Source: Maylandia zebra
Lineage: Eukaryota; Chordata; Actinopteri; Cichliformes; Cichlidae
NCBI RefSeq assembly: GCF_041146795.1
Contig: NC_135173.1
Coordinates: forward strand, 57,216,865 to 57,280,864
DNA: 64,000 nt
Reading direction: 5' to 3'
How positions within the stretch are numbered: position 1 is the first letter of the stretch; every line of letters begins with the position of its first letter. Position numbers and translations under genes: made by a program. A model generated the notes under the pieces. The model had not been told where the DNA came from. It ran no database searches and was given only the letters and a program-made list of their open reading frames with translations. Below, in pieces: positions 12,812-26,710 of the stretch.

Positions 12812-15800
12812 TCAAGATTCTCCTGTTCCATGTTCACTCCGTTTGAACTGCCAATAGAAGAAAAACAGGACGCATGTAAACACCACCTACTCCAAATATC
12901 CTTGGGATAAGATGATTATAAAACTTTAGTAAGAGAAGCACTCACCGCATTCTTCAGCAAGTTCCCAGATTTGGTAAAGATATTTGGTTTTTTTAGGCTT
13001 AGTTTGGTGTGTTGCTCTGTGCTGTTATGTGAGGCAGCCTGGGTCTGTTTAGGCTGAGCAGGACTGGATGTGGGTTGTGAGGGTTGTGACAATGAATAAG
13101 AGTGAGGATTTAAGTTACTTTGGTTTGGAGTGTAGGGCTGAGATGGTGTGAAAGGCTGAGGTGGGATATAGGGCTGGTAAGGCGTGTAGGTCTGAGAAGG
13201 CGTGTAGGTCTGAGAAGGCGTGTAGGTCTGAGAAGGCGTGTAGGTCTGAGAAGGCGTGTAGGTCTGAGAAGGCGTGTAGGTCTGAGAAGGCGTGTAGGTC
13301 TGAGAAGGCGTGTAGGTCTGAGAAGGCGTGTAGGTCTGAGAAGGCGTGTAAGACTGTGGCAGAGAGGAGGACTGCGTTTGATTCGGTGCAAAGGGATTTG
13401 ATTGTGAAAAACCTGGGGTGTTTGAATAAGGTTGTGTCTGTGCAAAGGACTGGGGCACTGCAGTGGAGTCAAGCAGAGCAGGTGGTGGCGGTGGTGGGAA
13501 GCTATCAACTCCATCCCCTTCATCCCCTGACACACCAAGCTCGTAATGCCTCTTCCTCAGTTCCCCCAAGCGTACTCGCTCCTGTTCCAGCTGGCTCTCC
13601 AGCTGCAGCACCTTAACCTGAAAGATTCAAAGAGCACAAGATCTGGCAATGGCTTCCAGACGTCTAAAAACCCAATGACCTAGTCTAAGATCCAAAACTG
13701 TCATTGCATGTTTTTAACTACATTGATTTCACATAGTCACAATACTGTTTCTTTAAAAGGTGGCTTAACTTGTCTTATATACATGATCCAGAACAACAAG
13801 CAAGTTGCACATAAGGACAAACAATTAAACAATCCATTCAGAGACATGTTATCTGACCTGAGCTTCCATTTCTTCTTTTTTAAGCTTGATCAGAGACATG
13901 CCGGAGAAGTCCATCAAGCCTGTAAAGGCAACAATATCAGTTGGAGTGTCAAAGCTGCATCATAGAATAATCAGCCAATTTCATGGTTACTTTAAGCATT
14001 TAAACATTTTGATTAGTCTGGTTGATTTTATGCTAAACTGCTGCTGATCAAACGGACTAATGAGATAGATGAACAAAAAACCCTCACAAGCCTTAAAGCT
14101 GTAGGCTAGCTCAGCTATGCTATGCTCAGTGGTAGACAGGTTGGCCCGCTGTTTAACACAGTTAAGTATTAAGCAGCAGAAAGTGTCAGAAATAAGAGGC
14201 CAAAAAAAGGGCTAAAGTAAGTGTTAAACTTACACTCACCAAGTTGTATAGATTTATTGTTTGCTTACATGTATGCTGCCATTTTTAGCCAAAACTATGC
14301 TGTTATTATAAAGGGTTACTAAAAATGTGAAGCATCAGCTATTTTCTTGCAACATGAGCTTCTCCTCTCACCGTGGTCAGAGATCTGCTGCTGCCCGTGT
14401 TTGGTGGAGGTGACGACCACAGCAGCCATGTCATTTACATGCCTTGAGGCCTGCTGCAGCGTATTCAGCTTCTTGTTGTTGCGGTCAGCTTTTACCTGGA
14501 ATGAGTAGCAGTAAGTTTGTTTTCCATAAGGACAGTTTTTCACTATGTGGTGCATGTATGGGCACAGAGCAGGCACATTTCAAAGGATGTAACTGGGTGA
14601 CCATGCTGGCTGAGGTGGTTCTAAGTAGTTACATAAAGTCACAGAGCTGTATGCATGTTTTGTCTTTGTTCTAGGTTTTAATGTAATAATGGCTATTTCT
14701 ACCTCTTTGAGACTCAGTCACTGAAGTGAAGTTTCCCTTTAAACCTGAAAGGCTTAAAAGGGAAATTTCACTTCATAAAAAAAACACGTCTTTTGGTTTC
14801 ATTGAGAAATCAAATTTGGAAAGTAACCAGCAACTTCCACTGTCACATAAAAGCCAAAAGGCTAAGAAGAATTAAATTCCTTCCAAAATGTAGCAAAGCA
14901 ACAATCATCAATGCGCAACTGTGCAATTTTCACGGGACAGTAGTGAATCTGTTTCATTCCATGGTGTACTTGCTTGAAAAAAGAAAAGAAAAAGAAAAAA
15001 AACAAAACATCAAACAAATCACTTCATATTTGTATTTATAGAAAACAGATAGAAAGGCAATTGTACATTTTAGTAGCTTCACCATAATGCAAAAACAGCT
15101 TTCTGTTCATTCAGCTATAAAGATTGAGAAGAACATTCAGTAATGACAATTTTGAGTAACGCATCTGTGTGTATAATAATTTTAGAAAAAACCTGTAGCT
15201 ATAAGGTACTTGAGGATGGTTTGGACAGAGTTAAAGGTGTAGTGAAGAGTGACCTATTGACCCCCGAACATTCATCTGAAGGTGTAAAAAGAACTGTTAC
15301 TAAACATTGGCATATTTAACCTAGTACCTTAAAATAGCCTTTAATAGATCTCTTTTGTTAAGAAATTTGCTAAAACCAGAGAGATATGAATGAATGAAGG
15401 GTGGAACACCAAGGAATGCTGTGGATCAGCAGATACTTTTTTCCTTTCTTTTCATGCTTCGTATGATGTTCTTTCCCTTGAATGTAGAGCATTGCACACA
15501 TTCTTTTATCACCTTTATGTTTTATGTTTCTAACATTGTGCTTAATGACACTGTTGTCGATTGGCATTTAGAGCCCATTTGGCATATATGTATGCCACTA
15601 TCAGCTGCTTTAACTTGCACTGACAACAGTTTATTGCTGATACATGTCCAATTCTTTTTGCCCTTTGATAAATATAGTGAAGTGTTTGTTTGTTGTCAAG
15701 TGTTTGTTCACCTGGTAGTTTAAACCACATTTCCGTGGAGGCATTTTAGCCCACTCCTCTTGTTTTAGCCACACTGGAGAGTTTTTGTGCGTGAACATCA

Positions 15801-18800
15801 TGTTTACAATCATGCCAAAAGAACTCTGTTGTATTTAAATTCTGATAATCCATGTTTCTCCTTCAGTGGATCATATGATCCAGCTCACTTTTGTTGTTTG
15901 TTAAAAAAACGAAAAACAAAACTGGATAGCCTCACTCTTGTCCAGATTTAGACCAAATATAGGTTATCAGTACTTTAACTGTGATGCAGGTGGCGCCAAA
16001 ATTCAGACAAAAGAAAAAATCCTTAATTAATTATATTAAGTTTGATAGTAACAGCTAGTAACTTATAGTCCACAAATATGTTATTATATCAGTATCAATA
16101 AATTCATTTTATCCACGACCATGTTTACCTCACCTACTTTGACATGACATGTATGCAACAATTCAAGTTGAAAATACTGAGAAGTTTTTCTAATATTGAA
16201 GAGGCTAATTCATATATAACTGAAGTAACTGTACTCTGCTATATAAAAACATCTTAGAAACATGGTGTCTATCTAGATTGTTCTTGGAGTCATTTTTGAC
16301 CTGGATATATCCTTCAAAATGCATATTAAACAAATATGTAGAAGGAGTTCATGCATTTATTACTTCCAGGTTGGACTACTGTAATTCATTATTATCAGGT
16401 TGTTCTAAAAACTCCCAGAAAAGCCTTCAGTTGACCCAGAAAAGAGAAAAGTGACAGGGACTAGAAAGAGGAAACATATTTCTGCCATTTTGGCTTCTCT
16501 TCATTGGCTCCCTGTTAAATCCAGATTGAGAGCTTCACTCTCAGACTGCTGGTATTCCTGTGGTTCCTTGGATATTTAAAAGTAGAAGGGGAGGTAAATC
16601 CTTCAGCTTTCAGGCCCCTCTTCTGTGGAACCAGCTCCTTTGATCCATTTCATCTCAGTAAATCAATAGTTGGTTGGGACTAGGTTTCACAGTGGATTAA
16701 TAATGGATTGCATTTATATAGCGCTTTTCGAGACCCTCAAAGCGCTTTACAATTCCACTATTCATTCACCCTCACATTCACACACTGCTGGACGCAAGCT
16801 ACAGATCTAGCCACAGCTGCTCTGGGGCAGACTGACAGAAGCGAGGCTGCCATATCGCGCCATCGGCCCCTCTGGCCATCACCAGTAGGCGGTAGGTGAA
16901 GTGTCTTGCCCAAGGACACAACGACCGAGACTGTCCGGCCCGGGGCTCGAACCGACAACCTTCCGATTAAAAGACCAACTGCCAACTCTTGAGCCACGAT
17001 CGCTCCAATTCACCTAAAACCTTGGCTGATTGCGACCCACACCCATTTTCACTCATTGGCTCATGTGATTAGGTAGAGGATCAACAGGGGGTCCGTGACC
17101 CTCTTGGGGACACTCCCATAGGGCTTAAAATCAGGGACTCCACCAATTGCTGCAGTGAACTTGGGTTTATGTGACTTTCTGCTTTATAGCATAAATTGGT
17201 CCAACAGATGAATATGAGTGAGACTGGTCATGTTTGATAGACACCATAGCTGAGAATGTTTAATTTCTGTGGTAGGAGTACAAGCATAAGATGTGGTTGC
17301 AGGTGAGGGATTAAGTGTTAAAGCTTCCTGTGCACATTCCCACTTAAATGCAACTTCCAGAGCTTGAAGCAGTAGATAGAAACCAGCAACAAGGAGTTAC
17401 ATTGCTGTTAGGGAATGCATCTGATACCAGCCTTATAAGTTCTGCAGCATATGCTCCTCCTGGATGACCTTCACAAACATTAGGCTTAAATGACTTTTTC
17501 AAGCTAGATTTTGGTAGTTTTTTTTCCCCCTTAATAAATAAAATCATTATTTAAAACTGGATTTTGTATTTACTTGGTTTATCTTTACCCAATATTAACA
17601 TTTGTTTGATAAACTGAAACATGTAATTGGGAAAATATGCAAAAACACAAGAAATCAGGCAGAGGGCAAATGTGTTTTCACAGTATTGTTAATTTAACAG
17701 AGGAGTGCTGGTACTTTTTTTTTTTTTTAATTCCACATTTCTTCAAGATTCGAGAGCCTGAACATGACTTTGTATGTTGATACCTAACAAACCAACACAA
17801 ATATGTTTGACATGAGTTTGTACCTTGGAAGCAGCAACTAGCTGAGCAGTGCTTGCAGCAATCTCATGTGAGCAGGCGATGAGCTCCTCATATGTGCCTT
17901 TTTCACCCACAACCCGGTCAGCTGAGTCCCTAAACATGAAAGTAAACCATCCATTTACAGTTTTATTTATTATTTACAAATTGTATTGTTCAGAATATCA
18001 ATCAGTAAGTGGGTTTTGATAAATTTCTGAACTTACAGCAGCTGTGTGGCCCCCCAGCCCACAGCTTTGGAAGCAGAGATGAGTCCTTCGGTCCAGCGAG
18101 AGTTTTTGGCATAGAATTCAGTAACAGTTGCTGCACCCTGACAGCACAAATGGAACAAATGGGTCACTCGATAAAACACCAACTGCAGATTCTGCTTCTT
18201 GCTCATTGCCAAAATTTAGCAAAATGCTAAAACACTGGATATATTGAAATTTATAGGTAAGACTGTTAGTTGTTCAAATGGTATCACAATGGAGAAGATA
18301 ATTGGAGCCTCTCTTCCCTCCATCACAGACACTATTCGCACCCACTCAGCATTGTGGAAGACCCCACGGACCCCTCACACACACACACACTCTGCTGCCT
18401 TTTGGCAAGTGTTACCAGAACATTCAGGGCCTCACTGCCAGACTGCGAAACAGTTTCTTCCCCCAAGCCATCAGACTGTTGAACACTCAGTGACTGGACT
18501 GACACACACACACACGTCTGTAAGCCCCACTCACACACAATTTTGCTCGAGAGCTTTTAGCTCTAAAAAGGCCACTTTTACATGTTAATGTGAAGAAGAA
18601 TAAGGTAATAATAATAAAGGATAATCATGATTTTTCCCACATTTTTTCCATTCTGCATCGTGTTTGATGAATAAAAAGACAGAATGTCTGAACTTGTCCT
18701 GCAATTTTATCTTTAGGGTGACATCAACTTACCCTTCCTCCTTCCACAATGTCTTTCTGTAGGTCAGTAGCAGCAGTCACCAGCATGTGAACAGCCTGGA

Positions 18801-21800
18801 GAGAAGAGAGAGCACCACAGTAAATACAGGAAACAAGAGTTAACTAAAGTTCACAAAATTATTTGAATATTGCCCACTTTCTTACCTTCATCAGGTCTGA
18901 GCAGGATCCCAGGATACTGTGATGAAGCAAACACACAGATTGTAAGTAAGAGAGGAGGAAAATAACCACCACAGAAATAAATAATTTTATGATGATTCTT
19001 TAGGATTTTTCTTACTTCTGATTGACCTCCAGTTTGACACCAGTATTGTCTTTCTTTGCCTGACTCAGTATTTCCTATGAAAAAAAAAAAAAAGAAAGAA
19101 CAGATGTCTATGTGAGATAAATGATAGAAATATAATTCAGAGAACAGTAGCTTTGCGTAGACAGGTCATAGTAGAGAATGCTTATTTTTGATATATCAAA
19201 AAGATCATCTTATATATATTTTATAAATTATCTGATGGTTGTTCTTACATCCATTCGCAAGACAGCCTCTTCAATGGCAGAAGATGTGGCGAGCATCTCT
19301 TTGTCCACCATGCTTCCTAGTTCTTCTTTTAGCACATCATGCCCTTTCGGACGCAAATCCTAAACAAGAGTCACACAGTTACAGCAAACATGAGTCTCAG
19401 TAGCGAGTATTGAGAGGTCAAGTTCAGGATCTTTGGAAACCTGCAAAAAAGTTGGCACTTTTCTTGCCATTATCTCAATAACATGGAAACATGGTCATGG
19501 AGGGAGCGGTTCACTGCTCACCCACCCTCATTTTCAATTTTACACATACACACTTGACAATTTCTCTCTCTCACACTCATACATACACACAATACTGTCT
19601 TGTTAATTGGTTAAATATAAATTCAGTCCCACCTGTCCTACAGCGAGGATGCGTTGAACAGTATAGCGTATTGCAGACGGGTCTGCTCGCTGTAAACTCG
19701 CCTGAATCTTCAAATCCTTCAAGAAGTGAAGGCAGTGATTGGCACAGTCCCGACAGCTGTCAGTCAGATCTGTATGAGTCCAACACACAGCATTCAACTT
19801 TCTGTGTAGAAAATATTTAGCAAGTGTTACGACAGTTACAACAACTATGTACGTTTCTTACAGTTCGCCTGGTCGACAGGGGCTGAGTGAGATGTTGCCG
19901 ATCCGTTAACAATTGTGTCAGCAGCAAGGTGGGAAAACTGTGTGACTGCTCTTAGCAAACCACTGGCATCTAGACAGAACAGGGAAGGATTAAACAAACT
20001 AATCAGTTGATGTACCTGACTTGAACTGAACACACCCACAATTCCCAACGTACCATTACTGTTTCCCAGATAGGCCGAGTGGCTCTGCTGCATTTTGTCA
20101 ATAGAATTCAGGGTGATTTCCGCTCGGTTCACCAAATAATCTGTCAAACACAAAGAACTGATCAAAAACAAACTGTATGGAAAAGCAAAATGGCAAGGTC
20201 TGAGGATTAAAGATTTTTGGTTACCATGTTAATTTATTGTATAAAGTTTTGTGTAGCAGTGCTGAAGTAACAACTTATAGTTTTCCATCATGATGAATCC
20301 TTAAATGTGTGTGTAGACTGAATCTTTATTTTCAGTGGAGGATTTTTTTTTTTTGCCATGTCTTTCCATATCATAATGTGCACATCTGCACATCTGTGTT
20401 GAAGATTGCTGTTGCTATTGAATGCTATGAGTTATATGAAGAACTTCAGTCATCTCTGAAATTTAAAAGGCATCAGCCATGTGTTTACTTTCTTCGTGTG
20501 TTTCCTCAAACAGATGAACCAATGTCAATATTTATTAATGTCTTAGAATAGAGGTTTGCTGATTTTATTCAGTTTGTTTTGTTTTTGTATTAAAATGCCT
20601 ATTCTATGGCTTTTCTTTGGTTATATAATGTACTGCACACTTTTCAAACACATGGGCAACTGAATGCAAATAAATAAAAAGCTTCCGTCCTTAAAATATT
20701 TTTTAAAAACTCTTTTTAAAGGGATTTTCTTTGAGGAGGGAAAAATAATAGTGATTTTACCAGGAGAGCTGATGCAGCGGACATGTATAGGGTCATCCAG
20801 TTTGGCCACAGCGTCCAGTATGATGCCCTCAGCTTCCACCACTGCACACTGTAGCAGACAAAACTGCTCCTCCTGCAGCTTCTGGGCTAGCTGACTTTCA
20901 CGAGAAGCCTGATTTATCACACACACATACACACGAAGTTAATAATTAGTCAGTTATAAAGTCTTAAAATAGAGCGACAAACAGAAAACTGGACCTGTTG
21001 CTGTAACTGGGCATGTAAGCCTCCCAGTTCCATGCTGCTCCTCTGCCTCTCCTGCTCTAGAGAGGACTGTTGAAGATGAGTTTGTTGTCTGAGGGTTTTC
21101 AGCTCAGCCTCCTGTTCCCGCATCATACGCAGCAACCCCTCCTTTTCCACCTGCAGCCCTGCCAGTGTGTTGTTTAGCTGGGTACCACTCTGAGAAACAG
21201 ATTTTAAAAACGTTTTTCCATTTACAAATAAGTCTTATCTTATAATCTTCAAGGCTTGTAGATGCTAGAAAATAAGTTTACAGCAGTTTTGATCTAAATG
21301 TTCTGACCATTTCTTTGCTTTGCAGGATGTTGTTTGCTTGTGTCAGTTCTGCTCGTGTGGATTCCAAATCTCGCTTGAGCCTGTCAATTTCCAACTTCTG
21401 TGCTGCATTTATGGCAAGCTACAGGAAACACAGAAGACACAGAAAAGCAGACAGAATTATATTATACAACAAGTTTAGGGGCACTTTTGTGCCAATTATA
21501 AATGCTTCCAGTACAGCAAAGAAAAACACAATCATCAATGAGGCAAATAAAGTAAAAGTAAACACAAGACAGAGCTGTGTTTGATAAGGAAGTAAAAAGA
21601 AAGATGGGCCTAAGTGGTTCAAGGCTGAACAACCAATATCATGACAAAGGTCAGGCAGTCCTTTTACACGCAGTGTTACAGATGTTGTACAGAGGCTATA
21701 GGAGGGAGACAATATGTGGAATAGAAATCTGGTTCTGAGGCTTTTAATCTTAGCTTTTAAAGTCTGACAGTGTTACAGGACTGTCATGCCAAGTTAATGG

Positions 21801-24800
21801 AGCACTCAACCAGTTTGGAAAGTTCATTTAAAGATCACTAACATGGCTTGATACCTGGATATTTATAGCTCTAAGGAGTAAGTATGATTTTATAATGTAG
21901 TTTAACATAAAGAGGTTAAAACTGAATTGATATTTGAACATGTCTTAAACAAAGCTACTGAGCCAATTCAATTTTATTGTATTTATATCGCACCAAATCA
22001 CAATAAAAGTTGCATAGTGCTTTGAACTGCAATTGAAAAGACCCTACAATAATACAGAGAAAACACATAAGCAAAGCGTTACAGATATCAAAATACCAAA
22101 GTGTGGACATTTTTTGCAATGCCTGAAGACGAAATCTTTCCATTCATCCTCTGCTACTTATTCAATTCAGTGTTGTGGTTGGGTACCTAACCTAGCTGTC
22201 ACAGGGCAAGAGGAGGGATAAACCCTGGATAGGTTGGCAGTCTATTCCTGAGCTAATACATTATTGATATATTAATATCATTAGCCCTGTGAAAGACATG
22301 TTGTATTTCACTCTGGACCTTTTAGTGATGCGTGTTTCAGACCTGCTGCTGTAGCTGAGCTCTCAGATCCTCCAGCTCTCGGTTGGTCCTGTCTCTCTCC
22401 AAGTCCAGGGAGCTCTGCTGCAGTTGTGCCTGTTGTCTCAGAGTGGTAAGCTCTGCATCTTTTTCTCTTGCAGAGCGTAGCAGCACTTCCCGCTCAGCCT
22501 GCAGAGCTGTCAAACTGCTGCTCACCTGAGATCCCTCCTAAAGAAACACAAAGACATCTTGAGAACTCATACTCATATGAGAACTCAATGCCCAATGTGT
22601 TTTTGGCATTGGTTATCAGGCACCAAGATGCTTTCAACACTCTAGAGCCTATCCCAGGTACTATAGGATGAGTCTGAGAAGTACGTGAGGATGGGATATA
22701 TGCGACGACAGACAGTAGTTAGGTGTGCGGTAGATGTTAAAGATGGGTTCAAGATGGAGGCAAGACTACATGAGGGATTGGCTCTGAGCCCCTTATTGTT
22801 TGCAATGGTGATGGACAGGTTAACAGATGAGGTCAAGCAGGAGTAAAGGTGAAGCTGCAAGGAGCAATAGTGATGGTAGATGAATTTTTTATAACTGGGG
22901 TCAACAATTCACATAAACAGACAAGCACAAGCGAGGGAAGAAGAGACTGCAGGCAGGGTGGAGACAAATGTCAGGGACAATTAGTGACAGCAGGATAGCA
23001 AAAGTCAGGAGGACAAGCTAGAGGTAGAAAAGTTAAAGATGTTACGTTTTTCATTAGGGGTAAAGAGGACGGACAGGATTAGAATTACTATATCAGAGAA
23101 ATTAGTACATTGAGGTCGACCATTATGAAGACAAAGTTAGGGAGGCAAGGCTGAGATGGTTTGGATATATGCAAAGGAGGGCTAGAAGCTATACTGGAGA
23201 AAGGTTGTTAACTTTAGAGCTGCCAGGCAGGAGGAAAAGAGGAAGGACCACTGCAAAGGATTCGTGGATGTAGTGAAGGAGGACATGCAGAGGGTTGGTG
23301 TGACAGAGAAGGATGCTTGGAACAGGTTGAGATGGAGGCAGATGGCCAGCTCTGGCAACCCCTGAAAGGAGCAGCTGAAAGAACAACAAGGGTTTTCCCA
23401 AAAGTCTAAAAATAGATGTGTTCTGCCATGAAATCTGTGGTCATATTACAGTCTTACCTTCTCTTTACTCTCCAGAGTACTGCGCAAGGTGGCAAGCTCT
23501 GCTCTTTGCTCCAGCAGTTCTTGGTTCAGGCGGTCCACCTCCATCTGCTGCTGATTCATCTGATCAGGACGAAAAAAGAAAAAGAAAGAAAGAAAAGATC
23601 AATAGTGACAACAGCTTTTGTTCATCAACACAAAACTATGTCTGATGCAGGTCTTACCACATTGCTTTTCTCCCGTCGTAGATTTTCCAGCTCAGTTTCT
23701 AGCTGATATTTAGCCCTCTGCAAATCATCGTGCTCTTGTTTGGTGCTTGACATAATCTTCACCGTTTCTGTATTCTGCACATGATTAAAATACATTCCAT
23801 AATAACTAAGAAGGTAAAGGCTGTGTTTCTCATTGCTACAAAAATGAGAAACACAGGAAAACAGCAGGATGGGGTCTGTAAGAAGGTAACAAAATTCACC
23901 TATCACCATCTCCAATTATCTCTATCATTAATTGAGTTGAACAATGTGGTTCAACGTTCTAATTTCAATTTTTAAAAGGCGACAGCTAAGGAAGTTAAAA
24001 ATAAACATAAAAGAAACTGCAATTTACCTTCTTCATTAGGTCAGCATGGCTGCTAACCAGCTCTGCATGTCTCTCTTTAAGTTGAGTGAAACGAAGCTCT
24101 GCTGCTTGAGCTCTGCCTGTGTAGTTAGGAAGAAGATGCACCTTTTTACTCAGTTTTAGCTCTTTTTGTATTGCTAATTCAGCTGCATGCTCACATCTGA
24201 ACTCTCACCATCTGCCTCCTTGAATCCAATCTGTGCCCCGATGTTAGCCACATTAGTGCTTCGTAAAGCCTCCACTTCCATGCGCAGGTGTTCGTTTTCA
24301 ACCATTGCCATCTGCTTGTGGGTGCGCTGCTCCTCGACCTCAGCCTGCAGTCGGTTCACTTGACTCTTTAACTCTGTTACACACCTCTGAGCCTGGGGAA
24401 GGAAGAAGAAACTTACAATTATTGACAAGGACTTCTTGTCTTGCTGTTTTGGTTAATTTGTGAACAACACAGAAACAAACACATTTTACAATTACAAGCT
24501 GTAAATGAGACATTTGAACATAAACTTGGTAATGTTTCAATATGACTTTCAATATACAAGTCCTAATGAATGCACAATGATCACAATGTATCAATATCAC
24601 CAATCACAAAGCAGAGGATGCTACAGTTAGCATCCTCTTAGCCATCATATGGAAGGACCATGGCTGACTGCATAGAGGAAGGGTTTTCAGATTTATGTGA
24701 CCAGCCACTCCAACACTGTCATCTTATCCCATTTACCTCATTCTTGAAGATCTGTAATTCTGGTTTCAGAACATCTAGCTCTCTCTTCAGACTGTCATTT

Positions 24801-26663
24801 TCCATTTCTCTCTGCTCCACTGAAGAATCAGGTGTTCTCATTTGGTTGAGCAGATAGTACTGGTTTGATAAAAAGCTACATATCAGCACTGACACCACAC
24901 AAAGCTGGTGGAATTTCAAAGTACCATATCCTCTGACAACTATGTACCATACCTGTGGCATTTGAGAAGCTTCTCTAAACTCTGGTTGTGGCTCCACATC
25001 CTCCTCCTCCTCATGATGCTCCTCATTTGGCGTCACTACTACTGGTTTTTTGTACTCAGCCAAGGCAGCGGCTCGGAGGAAGTTTGGAGGAGCCTGAGGG
25101 GCAATGATACAATTAACATACACAAAAGGCACAAAAACAGAAGGAGCAAAGCACGTATATGTTAAAAAAAGAAATCTGTGGCACTTACATCTGGGAGATC
25201 TGGGATCTGGATGAAAGTTTTAAAGAACTCCATTTCTCTGGCTTTGTCAAAGAACTGTGTGAGGCTACAGAAAAAAATAACAGTCAGTGTCAGACCTCTT
25301 CTTTTAAGGTCACTGTCGTTCTTTGTCGTTTTCAGATTTTTATTTACATGTTTTTCATTGTAATGGAAATTAGGTTTTAGCTACCACTTAAACAGCAAAT
25401 GTATTTTACTTTGTTCCTGTTAAATAGATTAGTGAGTTTCTCTAATAAATAATTCACCTCATAAACAGATCACGGAACCGGTCTCTGTGTCCAAGAAGAA
25501 CATCTGGAGAAATGCCTGTGACGAAAAGGTTATGATTGATTTAAGGCATTTTTTAAATAATGCTGACTATTTCATGATTTATTTTAATAAATAAATATTT
25601 GTTTTTCACTCACGGCTGTGAAGCTTAAACAACAATCGCACACAGAAGTGATAGAGAAAGCTGCAGTCCTGTATGAGAGGTATGAGTGGCATCAGTCTGC
25701 ACTGCCCAGCTGGAGTTGTAGATTTGGCCTGGTTGGCCTCCACCTGGCGAAATACTATTTGGCATTAAAGCCAAATTAGGGAATTTGATTAGGGGTTTTT
25801 AACTTGCTGAAGAACAGAATGAACACTAATGTGTTGGTTCAAACTATCTATTTTTTAGGTAAACTAAGGCGTATTATTTCAAGGAATCTCCAGTAGGCGT
25901 GGTGCAGAAAACACGACACACTACAGTAATGTACAACATTTGCAGTACAACTTTTACAAAATGCTGCAGCCCTCCTTTTGACTCTTGTGAAGAGACACCA
26001 ACATATTACTCCAGTGCTTGCTTCCCTTCATTGGCTTCCAGCGAGTTTTAGAATTAAATTTAAAATCTTACTTTTGACTTATAAAGCGCTAAATGGCCAG
26101 GCACCAGACTATTTGTCTGACCTTTTGCAGCTTTATACGCCCTCTAGAGCCCTTTGATCAAGTGATCATATACTCCTTATCTTACACAAGTCTAGGATGG
26201 TTCATAGAGGGGATCGGCATTTGTGGTTGTGGCGCCGAAAATGTGGAACGATCTACCTCTCCAGAAAGCACTTCTGGATGAATGCAAACTGCATTTCGTT
26301 GCCCTGTACCTGTGCATGTGCAATGACAATAAAGTTGAATTCTATTCTATTCTATTCTCTCCACATTAGAAAGGCCCCAACTGTCACATCTTAAAACACA
26401 TTTTTTTCACTTTGGCTTTTGATACTGCACGAGAGTTACCAATTCTTTTTATCCTAATTTCCTTTTAATTTTCTTACCTGTTGTTGATGTTAATGTCACT
26501 GCTTAATTATTACTTTGTACAGCACTTTGGTCAACTCTCTGTTGTTATTAAATGTGCTTTATAAATAAATAAATGAAATGAAAATAATGTCAGAAAGTAT
26601 TGAGAGACTGATCAAAATATTCCTGGTTTAAGTAGCAACTTATTCTAAACTAGTTACTAGTAT

Positions 26664-26710
<47 letters not shown>

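Larger units (their letters stand above)
20995..23559 (-). repeat. hip1r: Tandemly duplicated coiled-coil exon pair in hip1r
   Basis: Exons 17 (22537-22343) and 19 (21189-20995) are both exactly 195 nt, phase 0-0, and encode the same segment: TLRQQAQLQQSSLDLER versus TLRQQTHLQQSSLEQER, each ending QLQQQ before the donor. The preceding exons 16 (23559-23458, 102 nt) and 18 (21418-21308, 111 nt) are also alike: DRLNQELLEQRAEL versus DRLKRDLESTRAEL. So a two-exon unit was copied, adding about 100 residues to the coiled coil. Confidence 0.9.

Noticed and set aside
13184-13350. Evenly spaced repeats resembling a CRISPR array
   Set aside because: Units are directly adjacent with no spacers, lie in a coding exon and in a vertebrate genome; it is a minisatellite.
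13110-13616. Several long open frames on both strands over the 18-bp array
   Set aside because: The repeat unit is a multiple of three with no stop in most frames, so shadows are expected. Only the minus-strand frame continues the HIP1R latch helix and has proper splice sites.
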